From: Paratinospora sagittata
Taxonomy: Eukaryota > Streptophyta > Magnoliopsida > Ranunculales > Menispermaceae
DNA: 64,000 nucleotides
Assembly (NCBI GenBank): GCA_035771175.1
Contig: CM069598.1
Span: 3,067,931-3,131,930, forward strand
Direction: 5' to 3'
Below the pieces are notes generated by a model that saw only the letters and a program-made list of their open reading frames with translations, did no database searches and was not told the DNA's origin. The first letter of the stretch is position 1, and each line of letters begins with the position of its first letter. Positions 9,436 through 21,420 of the stretch are shown here, one piece after another. Both the position numbers and the translations under genes were made by a program.

Positions 9436-12426
9436 ATCCTGTTATTGATATAGCAACAAAGAATCATTGTTAAAATGGTTGGAAATGATATCTTACCCAT
9501 TAACATTGAAGGAAATGGGATCTTCAATATATAATTAAAATTTTACATGACCGACACTTCTTCCACTAGAGTTATAATTTCTACACTTATAATAAACCAG
9601 ACTTTCTTTCACCGTCTTATTTTCAGTTTGACGGTGAATGCTCTAACCAAATGACATCTCCCCATCCCAACTTGCATTCCCTTATTCTAAATGAATATGA
9701 TGATCCTAAGTAAGTCCTAGCCCATTTTTGGTCTTACATTTGTTGAGTATTTCATTCATCCATTTTAATATTATTTCATTGGAACCTGTTCACATCAACC
9801 CGCACCTTTTAGAACTCTTTTGGAGTCGTTAAAATAGTTTAATTAAAGAACATGAAAAGATGGTCATCTTAATAATAAATAATATCAACATCCCAATATC
9901 CACCATGGTTAACTCTCTCTAAATGGCTAAACGCATGCTTTAATCACTACATATCTCTGATTATTGTAATTATATATGCCATGACCAATCAATCAAATCA
10001 AATTAGCAGCTAAATGAGATGCCGATGCGCCTAACCCAAGCGTGTTCTTTTAGTCAAAAAGAACGGCGGATTCAGTCTTCTTGAAATGGACCCTTCAACA
10101 TATATATATTTCTGCGATGAGAAGATGCTGCTGTGCTATTAGCTAGCTTTAGCTTCTCTTCCCTTCTCTTCCTTGGTCTCAGAATCCATTATTGTTTTTC
10201 TCTGAGATTTAGAGTTAATGTTTATTGGGAAAACATCTGCTCTGAAATTGCCCAAAAATCATCATCTCTTACCCTTTAAACTCTTCTCTTTTTTATTAAG
10301 TGCCCTCTAGTTTATGCCCATGATTGTTTGCTCATGTACTTTTTAACTTTCCATCCTCTTTCGGCATTGCCAAATCATTAGAACTGCAACACCACCATGC
10401 TTGCTGATTGATTGCGAATCAAATCTTTTTCTCATGACCAAAGCCGCCCATCTATTGAAAAGGCACCACCCGTTCTGCTAGCTGCTTTTTTAGCATACCC
10501 TTCATTTTTAATGTTGTTGCCATCCAAAAGAAAGAAGCTTCTTTTTCTTTAAGTATATACTTCTACAACCACAATAGATGGATAGATAAATAGATAGATG
10601 GATAGATATGGATCCAACAAAAAAAAGGATAGATAGATAAATTCAGGCGCTTTTGTTTCTTTCAGTATATACTTCTACAACCACAATAACGACAAGTAAG
10701 ATCGCTTGGGATTTCTAACTACTAGGTTCTCTCAAGACACTATTCATAACATGAATGTTGTGGTGGGACATGTTTAATTGAAAAGGTCGTCAAAGATTCT
10801 TGTTAGGTGATAAGAAGGGCATTACATAATCACCATTATCTTAATTTCTTCAAGACCCATTTCACTTACTAATTTGTAATATTTAAAGCTTTTATTAGCT
10901 AATTCTTTTTTAGAATAGAGCACACCTAATGCAAGGAGTTTTCACTCTTATAAGGTTTAAGAAAAGGTTAATATAAGTCGCCTTAATCTCCAAGCTGTAC
11001 AGAACTTAATTATCACCGGTTAAGTCCCAATAGAACAACTTTCATTATCATACTAAAGTAAATTCATGTAGTCATTATGGTTTGAGAAAAGGCTGGTATT
11101 GGGTTAAATTGAATTGAATGCTAAAAGGTATTGAGTATACCCAAAGTCGGGTAGCTTATTTGGATGAAGGACGTGATTTTGATTTCGAGTCTGAATTGTG
11201 TTCATACTTATTCGTCTATTTTAAAAATAAATGTCTAATAACGTCTGTAATTTTTGACTCCAAAATAGTTTTGCCTCCTGCAAAGGAGTTAGCGGAGACA
11301 CCAAGAGGTCATTGACAAAAAAAAGAAGAAGAAGATATTGAATATTGCCTTAAAGGATCTTCCAAATTGTAATAGAAGGGAGGATTAAAACACCAAAGAA
11401 GATTAGGTAAGAAGACTAGAGGGCATTAATAGGAGGTAGCCATCCTTAGTGAGTATATGAAGGTGGCATATGGGCTTAAAAATTAAGATGCATACCTTCA
11501 TATTAAATGTAACATATTTATTTGATACAAAAACACCATAACTTATCAAAAAATTTCACTGGTCATCTATATAAACACGTACCAACAACTTAAAATATAA
11601 ACACACGCCAATAATATAATTAAAACTGAACTAAAGTTTGACATAAAACTATATATCTACATATGCGACTATAAGTGAGCAGCTGTTGAGAGGAGGGGGT
11701 GGATCAAAGTAGGACCCACAAAATCAAAAACCATCCACGCGGATGACTGGCCAATCATGATGAAAAATCGTTGACCATGGCTTTGTGAAAGGAGCCCTTC
11801 CAAGAATCCATTGACCACACTCTTTGGAGAAGGAGAAGGGGAAGGGGTAAAAAACAAGCCTTTTTGGACTACTCCCTGCTCAACATCAAAATCGATGCCT
11901 ACCTTTTCAAACCCCCAGGAGTTACCATATAATAGAAAAATAAAACAAATAGAAAAAGAAAAAAATGCCACATGTTACTGTTGATACTGTGTTGTCTCGA
12001 TACGGACACAGCTGAGGAGCACCCGAAAAGACCGCGGAGAATGGAAGTGACCGTCGGTATGTTTGGGCACATGGACCCCACCCTCGCTGCTTCTCTTCAT
12101 AGCCCAGTAACGTGCCCCGCCGTCGTTGCAGGGTAAGGCGGGAATTCAGATTATGTACCATAAAGTACATCACTTATTATTATTATTATTATTATTAACA
12201 ATAATTTCATTTATTGATATTATATATACAATATTACTGGAAATACATTCACCTACAATATGTATTATATCACATCACTTAGATTATATTTCAACCGTAT
12301 ATTTAAATTATAATGTACAGTATCAATATATACTATCAAAAATCTATGTAGCATTTCTTTAAGTAAATGATATTAAGAATAAATAATACTCAATAATAAG
12401 TATTTATTTGAAAAATAGATCCCCCG
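9436..12426. other. Intergenic region upstream of SAP
   Basis: No credible coding sequence was found. A short frame at 11669-11971 (minus) and others near 11900-12170 lack features. The stretch 11990-12130 is GC-richer than its surroundings, with CGGACACAG, CCGCGGAG and GTGCCCCGCCG; it could be a distal promoter or a remnant of something else. The repeat at 10552-10688 is listed separately. Confidence 0.55.
10552..10688. repeat. Direct repeat flanking a GATA microsatellite
   Basis: A 25-bp block (AGTATATACTTCTACAACCA then CAATA) occurs at 10552-10576 and again at 10664-10688. The sequence just 5' of each copy is also similar. Between them lies an imperfect GATA/GATG repeat. This looks like a local duplication of about 112 bp whose middle expanded as a microsatellite. 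Confidence 0.7.
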
Positions 12427-12443
12427 CATATATATATATATAC
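12427..12443 (+). promoter_or_regulatory. Candidate TATA region for SAP
   Basis: An alternating TA run about 115-130 bp upstream of the SAP start codon is the only TATA-like sequence at a plausible distance. It may equally be a neutral microsatellite. A pyrimidine-rich leader (12500-12550) follows. Confidence 0.3.
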
Positions 12444-12556
12444 TTATGTACAGGGCGTTCTTCCTTGATTTTGCCCAATTTGAATATTTTCTTGTTCTGT
12501 AGCTTCTACTTCTTCCTTCTTTTTGTCTATTTTTTTTTTTTTGGTTCTTTCTTTTC

Positions 12557-14020
12557 ATGTCTTCTTCTTCCTCTTCTTCATCGTCGTCGGCGTCGGAGGA
12601 AGGTGGCAACGGCGATGGAAGAAGAGGAGAGTTCGAACGACCATCCTCGTCTCGCCAGAGATTCGACGACGGAGTTTGGCCGGAGCCCTTTATCGAAGCT
12701 CTTGCTTACCAGGTTGCCACTGATGCTGCCAGAACTCTTGGGAGATTAGCTGCTGCTCCTGCCATTGCTAACGTCTTTCAGGTTTGCTTGTCTTCAATAT
12801 TCCCTCATCTTGCTTCATCTTTCTTTCCTAATAAAAAGTTTGATATAGCCGAGGTTTGATCTTTAATTAACCCGGAGAATTCTTCACTTCTTTCTAATGT
12901 TTTAGGGTGTGATGTCATTGATAAATTTATAAGGTGATGAACTTTGCCTTAAGAAATACTTTAGTGGCCCAGTGCCACTCTAGTTCATATATATATTTTG
13001 CTTTCATTTATCATGAATAGTACTAAATTTGATTGTTTTGATGTGTTATTTTTCTACCTAGCTTGGCATATATATCATGCATTTATAAAAATATAAATAA
13101 ATGATGGGCCCTTGGATATACATGCCTTTTCATGCATTATTTTTCGGCACGACATATGGATAACTTTGTTGTTTCATCTTCTCTTTTTCTATTCAAAAGG
13201 TTTAGTTGAGATATACTTTCTCAAATATTTTCAAACTTCTCTAAAAAGGGTTTTGATCACTGTTGATTTAAATTGTCTCTCCTTTTTTGACTGAACTTTC
13301 TAAGGCTTGCTTGCTGCCTTTCTTGGGCATACTTTTCTTGCATAGAAATGTGGAGAGGAAGAAACACATGGCATGCCTTTACTTTCTAAACGTTATGATG
13401 ATCATAAGATTCATTAATGAAAGAGCCAGTGGATTCCCTGCCTTGGTCTAGTATAGCTTCCATGATTCCATCACTAGTTATGGTTTAGTTTTTGTATGGC
13501 ATCAAGCCCTGTGATCAGACCCTTTTTTAGTGCAAGCCATTAAATATATATTAACATGCATGAGACAAGACTAGACATGCTGTTCACTGTTCCATAGTAC
13601 CCTTCTCAAAGATTCAAAGCATGGATTGCAGTGCCCTGTTCAAATCATTTCTGTTTGTCTCTATTCTATGTTCTCAATTCCCTTTAACCAGACCATACCC
13701 GGTTAAATTCAAGTGATCATCATATATATCCAAAGGGGGGTTTGTTGTTTTGTTGGCCAACTGTAGTTATTATCTACAGTATGAAATTCGATTCTTCTTG
13801 CTAGCAACGCAACCTCTTCTCTCCCCCACTAAATTGCCTCTAATACTGAACACAGTAGTAGTTGGCAAATCAAACACAGAGATAGCAGTTGTAGTAGTAG
13901 TCAGGAACATGGAGGGGGATTTATGGCTAGTTTTTTATTCTTGCATGCAATACACTTTTTCTGAGGGGTTGTTTGTTTGTTTGTTTTTGACTTGGTGTTT
14001 GTTTGTATGGAAATAGACTT

Positions 14021-14059
<39 letters not shown>

Positions 14060-16526
14060 TCAGTTGTTGTTGGTTAGTACAAAGGAGAATAGCTTTCATG
14101 TGGGTATCTCTTAAAAAACAAAAGAGAATAGAAAAACATTATATTATATGATCCCAGGGGAGGTTTGCATTGTCTCTACCATCATCTCTGTACTTGGTTA
14201 TATATCTCATGTTACGTTGGAAATGAAGTGAAGGGACAAGTGGGTTTCATTTCGAAGGAAGTGTCTTTGCTTTTAACGAGACTGCACAGGCTATTGCGAC
14301 CTTTTAAAAAAAGAAAAACTAGTAACAATATCTATGTATTTATATGGATATATGAGCTGCTCTGATTTGAAAAGGAGAGTTCCTTTGGACGCAAGTAGCT
14401 ATATACACAACTCCACATATTCCAAACCCCTTTTAGGTGGCATTAGCTATCTATCTAGCCTTTGCTTCTCCTACGTTACCTATTTCCTTTTAAAGTTTAT
14501 ATATTTGAAAAAATGTTTTTTTTTTCAAGCTTACCCACCCGTCTTTTTATAATAGTTTCAGAGTCGTTACCTAGTGAATTGTCTTTTTCCATACTGTCTC
14601 TTTCTCTTCCTCGCAGTTCTGCGTTTTTTCCTTAGCTTTATTTAGCTTTCTGTACCTACGATACCCCATGCACCCTTATCATCTCTCCTCATAAAAACCA
14701 CCCTGAGACCGATGTGATCACTGATGCCTTGGACAAATCCATCCCAAGAACGTAGCTTCCTAGCCCTCCTCCAATAACCTGACACACCTCCTTCTTTCTC
14801 CTCCTTTCTATCTCATTGGTGATTCCTTCTTTTAAAACTAGTGGAAACTTCTCTTTCAACCACCTAGCTAGCTAGCTCTTCTCCTCTGTTGGTTTCATAA
14901 AAAGTTAAAACCAAGCTTCTGCAACTTTTCTGGGTCTCTATCCTTCTTCTTATATCTACTACCCATTCTAATCATCCCCGTGACAACGACTGTGTCTAGT
15001 GCGAGCACAACCTTCTAAGTCCCAAGCTTTCATCTTCCCAACTAAATTTTTGCTCATTTGTGGGTCAGCTCTCGTTGGCTTTATGTGCCAACAACTATCT
15101 GCATCACTTTACTGTTATATCATTTGTACACTGTTTTCTTATGTACAATAATATCATATTTCCTTTGTGTTACGTGTACTAGTTATAAACCCACGTCGGT
15201 TCACTTGCATTGGAAGCTGAGTCGTCATCGGCCAATGCCTTTTACTGGGCCCTGTACAATCCCAGGCCCAGTAGTAGTCTTACCCATCTGTAGTTGTACT
15301 TCTATTAGTCAACCCATGGTCAAAACTTAATTCATAATAACAAAAGGGTTTGTTTATTTGATCACGTGATGTATTTTATTGATTTTATCACGTGTTTAAT
15401 TTATAAATTGATGATGCAGGTGTGCTCCACGTGGCGGGCCATCTCGCGGTCCGATCAACTATGGGAGCGACTAGTTCGGGAGATATGGGCTCGTGACCGG
15501 CTCATGCAGGACACGTGGCACGAGGAATACATGTACCGTCACGGCACAGCCAACAATTTCTTCTCCGGTAGAGCTGAGTATGCAACCCTTGACTTCCATG
15601 CTGACGTGGATGCCAACGTCCATTTGACCTGCCGATGTGTCGCTCTCTCAGACTACCACCTGGCATGTGGGTTCGACGACGGTGCTGTTCGGGTTTTCGA
15701 CCTATCCACCAAGCTCCACATCCGAACCTTCCACTCCCTCCATAGAAACCAATTGGGCAGGTTCTCCCAAGCCGTGATCGGGATTGTCCTCACAGACCCC
15801 AAGCTCGTCTTCGCGTCACTTAATGGAGACGTCCACGTGGCATTCATCAACGGGGACGCAGCCCGTCGGGTGCAGTTTGGTAACACTGTGAACGACGGAA
15901 TACTAGCAAGTTTCTCGGGTTGTAGTCGTTGGTGGGTTGGTCTTTTCGCCGGGTCCCCGGGACGGGCGATCCACGTGTGGGACATCCAGACTGAGCAACT
16001 CGTCTACGACGGGCGGTCTCTAACAGACCCGGAAACGTTGGCGGGTTGGCGCATGTTGACCGAGTTCACCGAGTCGATTGGCCGCGTCCGTGTAACAAGC
16101 CTAGGATCTGCATTGGCCTCTACAAGCACTAGAGTAATGGTATTCGACTTGCAACAACTTGAACCGATATTGTCGGAGCTGGAGTGGCATCAGGAGGTTT
16201 TGGTGGACACGGTGGACGTCCATGGCGGGTTGTTTTTGACAGTGGACGCACGTCGGGCGGGGAGGGTGCGGCGTGTGGACACGTTCGAGCATGTATGTAG
16301 GTTCAGGGTGAGAGGGGAAGGAGCGCTTATGGGGTGCATGAATGGTGGGTTCGTGTTTATATGGGTGGGGGGTGAGGTTAGAGTATGGGGGGTGCAGAAT
16401 GGAGGGCATTTATATAATATTGGGGAAGGAATAGCTGAGACAACGGTTCTGGTGGCGGATGAGAGGCACTTGGTGGCGTGTTCGACTGACGGGACGATTC
16501 ATCTATGGGATTTTGGGGCATTTTGA
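12557..16526 (+). CDS. SAP: STERILE APETALA-like F-box/WD40 protein
   Basis: Two exons, 12557-12781 and 15420-16526, give 443 residues, matching the usual length of plant SAP proteins. In Arabidopsis SAP is the substrate-receiving F-box subunit of an SCF ubiquitin ligase that removes PPD/KIX repressors, thereby promoting organ size and flower development. The protein starts with a serine run (residues 2-11). The F-box region VWPEPFIEALAYQVA follows from about residue 38 and is split by the intron after NVFQ, resuming VCSTWRAISRSDQLWERLV. From about residue 120 come degenerate WD40-type blades, including LACGFDDGAVRVFDL, GCSRWWVGLFAG and a closing IHLWDFGAF. Exon 2 is unusually GC-rich for this window. 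The intron is 2.6 kb and contains a GA microsatellite. The start is the first ATG after the pyrimidine-rich leader. Identification rests on motif order and the matching C terminus. Confidence 0.9.
14024..14056 (+). repeat. (GA)n microsatellite in SAP intron
   Basis: An uninterrupted run of about 16 GA units lies in the SAP intron. GA repeats of this kind can bind BPC/GAGA-type factors in plants, but nothing here shows that they do. It is likely polymorphic in length. Confidence 0.85.
15363..15394. promoter_or_regulatory. Paired G-boxes at the 3' end of the SAP intron
   Basis: Two CACGTG palindromes at 15363-15368 and 15389-15394 lie 26 bp apart and within 60 bp of exon 2. Both are set in ATCACGTG. 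CACGTG is the core site for bHLH and bZIP factors. Whether they act as an intronic enhancer or start a shorter transcript is not visible. Confidence 0.3.
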
Positions 16527-19114
16527 ATTATTAGTGACATGATGTTTTTATGTTGAATTAATGTTGTTATTGTTTTTATTTTTTTGTATTTGAATGTTGT
16601 AATTGATTGGAAGAGGGAGGAGGGGGGAAAAGGGTAGTTTCGTAGTGTTATTTTGTTGGGGAATTTAAACTGAAAGTGTAGTGTAATGTAGTGTAGTGTA
16701 GTACAGGTGGTGGGGTTGGTAGGATTATCTGAGAATGAAACATGAAAGGTGTTGGGCGTAAACTTTATATTTGAAACTTTTTTTATTTGAAAAGAAAGCA
16801 TTGGAAAGAGCACGTGATGTAGACGTCGTGATTGAGAAGACTACGGTCGTGAGATATAGAGCGGTTGTTGAAATGTGTTTTGTGGAAAATGACATGTCGT
16901 TTGATTGTGACTTTGACCTGACGACGATGCATGGAATGCATGAATGGCGTAATATATATTATTAGGTGAAATAATTTATTTTTAATAAAATATAAATCCA
17001 ATAGTTTTTAAATAAATATACAGAACTAAATAATTTATATATATGTACTGTAATGAAATATTAATAAAATATAAATCCAATCAAATTACTGATAATTGAT
17101 TTTAAGATTTAGGAATCAACCTTAACCACCTATTCAAACTATTAAATTGAACTAAATTTGATCAATTAACTTTTATTTGGTTTGATGTTAACTTCAAACT
17201 TGTACTACTGGATTTTGTACTATTTAATAATTTTACAATTATTTATCTTTAAGGTCTTTTTATGATTTTTCCAACTTGAGGTTTGTACTTAAATATTAAT
17301 ATTAAGCAAGCAAAATAGTGAACACCTGAACCAATGAAATGAAATTTCTTAAGCTACTTTTTGTTTATGATTTGGATACAGTCCAAAAAAAAAATGTGTT
17401 TGGTTAATTTTAACTCAAAAATACAAAGAAAATAAATTATTTTCAATAAATGATAAAATATTATTTTTTGAGTTTATTTTTTAAAATGTATTATATTTTT
17501 TGAATTACGAAACAACTAAGGCCTTAAAGTTTGGTTTGGTTTGATTTGTTTTTTAATGTTGGGAAACTATCAAATGTAAACTTTTAATTTTTTTGGGTAT
17601 TGAAGCATTTGTGTACTTTATACCTTAAAAAGGCATATAGAGTTTTTTACTCTAAAAGGTTTTAGTACACTGGGTGAAAGTGAGAATTTAACTTATAATA
17701 TTTTCATATATTAAGAACTTGACCACATTTAATGTAGTTCACGCATATCTCTTATTAATTACGATTTTATGCCTAGAGAAATTTTTGAAGGCAAGTTTGA
17801 ATGAGGGTTTACAGTGGAGCCTGGGCTCAAAATCCCATTCAAAAAACTAGGGCAATCCATGAGTGAATTTTTTCAAGCTGCAGGATTATCAATTATGATA
17901 CTTTTGCTCTTCTCCCTCATTGTTGTAAAGACATCATGTGAGTTGTCAATGGGAACAAAAGTACTAACTAATAAATCAGGCAAAAGTAGTTAATATCTAT
18001 ACATGTATAGTTGGGCTCTTACTTTAAAACTATAGCTTTTGTCTAATTACTTATTTTTAACATAATATTAGAGTCTTATTAGTAGACATTTTCCCTATTA
18101 TAAATCTAATTTATGTGTCATCATATAAGTGAAGGGGAGTGTCGATATCTATGTTTATTTTAACCGACACATGCAACAGATGAGACTTAATCTTTTACAT
18201 GCCTTTAAAATTTAAAAAAAATAACTATCAATCAAGCATTATCAACCCACATGTCCGTTTACTAGTATATATATGTATATGACATTCCTAGGTCACCTAA
18301 CCCCACCTTAACTGGCCACTGACGGTGTGGGTAAGATTGTGTACACGAACATTTCCTCATACCCCACACTATAACAAATTGGTTTCTAAAATATCTTATA
18401 GAAAAAACATGTTCTATTTCCCTCTCAGATATACTATGTCCTTGCATTTTGGAAAAAGAATAACAAGTGCTTTGTGGGGCTATAAAGTTTCTAAAATATG
18501 TATCAATATGTTCTATTAGAGTTGGAACATTGAGTTGGATAGCAATATAGTTAGCATATGGCAACATAAACTAATATGGGCAAATTAATGAAATTAAGAT
18601 GCGCTTGATCTAACTGAAATATTGCAGCTGTTTCAAACTTTCGATTTCGTCTAAAGATCAAAGCAAGTTGACAGCCCATACTAAAATTAACAGAGCAATC
18701 CACATTACTCAAGTCAAGTCCAATATGGTCTTAAACTGAAAACACTTTTGAGTTATCATCCTTTCTTCTATCCAATTCTAGGAATGAGTATGATGACTCC
18801 TGTGGCCATGCGTGAATTGTATTGTCACCCTTTATACATGAGAACAGGACCATCTACCCCAAAATTCAAATGCCATCTCACATCACCTCCTCTTTTCATA
18901 AATGCACACCCACCCTTCAATAGAAAAACCACTGCAAGAAGGTCACTGCAATTCATTTACCACAGTAGTATATATCTCAATGGAGTGCTATTCTCTTCAA
19001 CTTCTGAGACCTATCATAGCTTGCCCATAACTATTTAACACCCAATTTGCAAAGATAAACTTGGAAGCTTTTGTTCAATCAATTCTTTTTGTTTTTTAAT
19101 ATAAGAATGCCCTG
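16527..19114. other. Intergenic region between SAP and the pectinesterase
   Basis: The SAP 3' flank has GTAGTGTA repeats near 16680-16700. No gene was recognised in the remainder. The stretch 17630-17720 contains 'gagttttttactctaaaagg', related to 'gagttttactctaaaagg' at about 60240. The stretch 18055-18155 shares blocks with the ZIP intron repeat. Both are fragments of dispersed repeats. Confidence 0.5.
18055..18155 (+). repeat. Dispersed repeat related to the ZIP-intron repeat
   Basis: It contains 'ccctattataaatctaa' followed about 45 bp later by 'ggggagtgtcgatatctatg', the same two blocks in the same order as at 3820-3880. Spacing is similar, so the two are copies of one family rather than chance. 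Confidence 0.4.
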
Positions 19115-19278
19115 TTTACTTTGGATACATGCAATTAGGGAGGAATTAAAGTCTTAGCCACTCATCTCCATCAATGAAATTCATGTCAAGGAACGGTTTA
19201 CTTTGGATACATGCAATTAGGGAGGAATTAAAGTCTTAGCCACTCATCTCCATCAATGAAATTCATGTCAAGGAACGG
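19115..19278 (-). repeat. 82-bp tandem duplication spanning the pectinesterase stop codon
   Basis: Two apparently identical 82-bp units, 19115-19196 and 19197-19278, lie head to tail. On the minus strand each carries the last 16 sense codons of the pectinesterase, the TAA, and the start of the 3' UTR. The gene therefore stops in the unit it meets first (19197-19278), and the second unit becomes 3' UTR. The identity suggests a recent event. Confidence 0.9.
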
Positions 19279-20806
19279 TCTTGCTTCCTCGTAGCTTAAT
19301 GATTTCGCCCATCGCACCCTTTCTCTTGTATCAGCTCCTCTCCCTCTACACTGGTACTCACCAAACTGAACTGTCCTGAAAGATCAAAAGCCAATTGCCA
19401 GGAATTGTTAGAAATGCTTCTTCATATATATATTTTGATAAGTTTAGTTTAATTCTTACCTTCTTCTTGTAGGGTCACCCCAGTCACTCCAGCCCAAAGG
19501 ATTAACAATTCCATCCAAATTACAGTAGGAGTAAACTACTCTTGAATAGATACCCCAAGCTCTTCCCAAGAAAATTATCCCAGTACCACCTACTGTACAA
19601 TTGAAGAACGAGAACCCCGTGTTCTCGATCGCTGAGTTCCTATGTGACGCTGCAATTGCACCGGATTCTCTAGCTGTTGAATGAAGCAAGCATTCCTGAG
19701 TAAACAATTCCCACTAGTTAATATCAGAAAACAAAGCTAAGAAAGATTTCCATGATTCTAGTTAATTTCTATGGCGCTCTCCTTAATAATATAGTTTAGT
19801 CTCTTGTAAAAATTGGGATCTCTTTACCTTGTAGAGTGATCTTGCATTGCCAAAGATGAAGTCGATACATCCTCGAATGTAACACTGGTAGAAGAAATGT
19901 GTTCCACTTAGGTCCAATAATGTATCCTGTGAACCTAGAATCTCTACCTTGTAGAACATGGATTTGTCTCCGGCTACTCTCAATGCGACAGCTTGCATCC
20001 CTGTTCCTCCTGGCACTGCTTCTACTGTATTCTATAAAATTTAAGAATCATAAATTCCAAGGTTTAACTCCCAAATGAAGACATGTTATAGCTTCTTGTT
20101 TCAATCCCACATGCAATTTGAGCAAGCAAGCAATTGTTACCTTTATAGTAATCCCTGTGGCGCAGAAGTAATCGGATTCTACGTCAACAGTTGCAGTGTT
20201 GAACGTCCCGGTTTGCTGCCCGTTGGCATCTTTATCTGAAGCTTTAGTGTGCCAAGAAATCACCGTTTCGGAGCTTTGGTTCCCGATGAAGGAGACGAAA
20301 GGCTTGTCTCTTGGAACAACTATCCTTTCACTGCAAGAATTCTTAGCAAACTTGAGAAATCAGAGTACAACAAAGAAACAAGGAATTGATGATGATAAGT
20401 CGTAAACTTTCGAAATAATCGAATTAATGGATCGTGAGTATATAGGTTAAGATTACTAGTAAAAAGAAACAGAATTTGAAAGAACAGATTACTTGATTAC
20501 TGACCTATAGACCCCTGGAAGTATCAAAATCTTGACCCTTCTTGTGTTGTTAAAAGGAATCAAATCAATGGCACCTTGAACTGTGACTGAATCTCCAGTT
20601 CCATCCTTAGCCACCAAAAGAATTCTAGTACAATTGTCTTTATCATTCATTCTCAACCTCCCCAAGTAATCTTCTACTTTCATATCCTCCCAAGTAATAT
20701 AATTTTCAGAAGGAAACTGATAAGAACTTTCAGAAATACCCAATGGAAAGAAAACAAAGAAAACAACCACAAACAGCCTTAAAAACACTGCAGAATCAAT
20801 ATCCAT
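19228..20806 (-). CDS. Secreted pectinesterase, QUARTET1-like, no PMEI pro-region
   Basis: Five minus-strand exons, 20806-20505, 20330-20141, 20031-19828, 19695-19460 and 19375-19228, encode 359 residues. The enzyme removes methyl esters from cell-wall homogalacturonan. A signal peptide (residues 8-25, hydrophobic) is followed directly by the catalytic domain, so the inhibitor-like pro-domain of many plant enzymes is absent. Visible family motifs are GDSVTVQGAIDLIP, GVYSERI, the active-site blocks GSQDTL (about 197-202) and DFIFGNA (catalytic Asp near 221), and LGRAW (Arg near 277). The C terminus DEWLRL matches the QRT1/PME15-like group. QRT1 in Arabidopsis loosens pollen mother cell walls so tetrads separate; whether this gene does so is inference. 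Splice sites are all GT-AG and phase-consistent. The stop codon lies in a duplicated segment. A purine-rich GA leader lies upstream. Confidence 0.9.
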
Positions 20807-20998
20807 GAGAACAAACTGGTAAATTTAGGAGGTGCGTACCCAGGATTTTTGCTTGAAAAGTTAAAGCAAGTGGGAGATTGAAGAGAAAATTAAGGGTGAG
20901 AAAGAACTGAAGAAGATAATAAATGAGAGGAGCGTGCAATTTGGAAGTGGCTGTTTTAGTTCTTCTTCTTCTTCTACTACTACTACTGAAATTGAAGG

Positions 20999-21042
20999 GA
21001 AAAGAGAGAGGGAGAGAGAGGAGAGAGAGAGAGAGAGAAGAA
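20999..21042. repeat. GA-rich tract upstream of the pectinesterase
   Basis: About 45 bp of imperfect GA repeat (CT on the gene's strand) lies 190-240 bp upstream of the minus-strand start codon, flanked by short CTT/CTA repeats at 20960-20990. CT-rich tracts at this distance are common in plant promoters and leaders. Confidence 0.6.
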
Positions 21043-21059
21043 AGGAAAAGGTCAGTCAT

Positions 21060-21386
21060 GACAAGTGTACCAAAAAATTTAGTGGGGTTGGATTATGGGG
21101 GAAGTGGTGGTTGATGAGTAGTTAAGCTCAGACAACGGTTATGTTTCATTAGAAACTGAAAAAACTCTTTGTTTTTAATCATGTTTGGAACCTTAGAAAT
21201 AGCGTTTCAGAGTGAATGCGACGGTTGTGTTTCAAACTACGCAACTCTTCTGATTATTTGAGAAAAATGCTTCATAAATGTAAGGTAAATATTATTTGAC
21301 AAAGTTTACATTAATATGCATATATGTCTTTTTAATTAGGGGAAGAAAAGCCATTAGAATATAATTTTTCAAAATGGAAATGATGC

Positions 21387-21420
<34 letters not shown>

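Noticed and set aside
15653..16409. Minus-strand frames opposite SAP exon 2
   Set aside because: GC-rich coding sequence yields long antisense frames by chance; no motifs in them.
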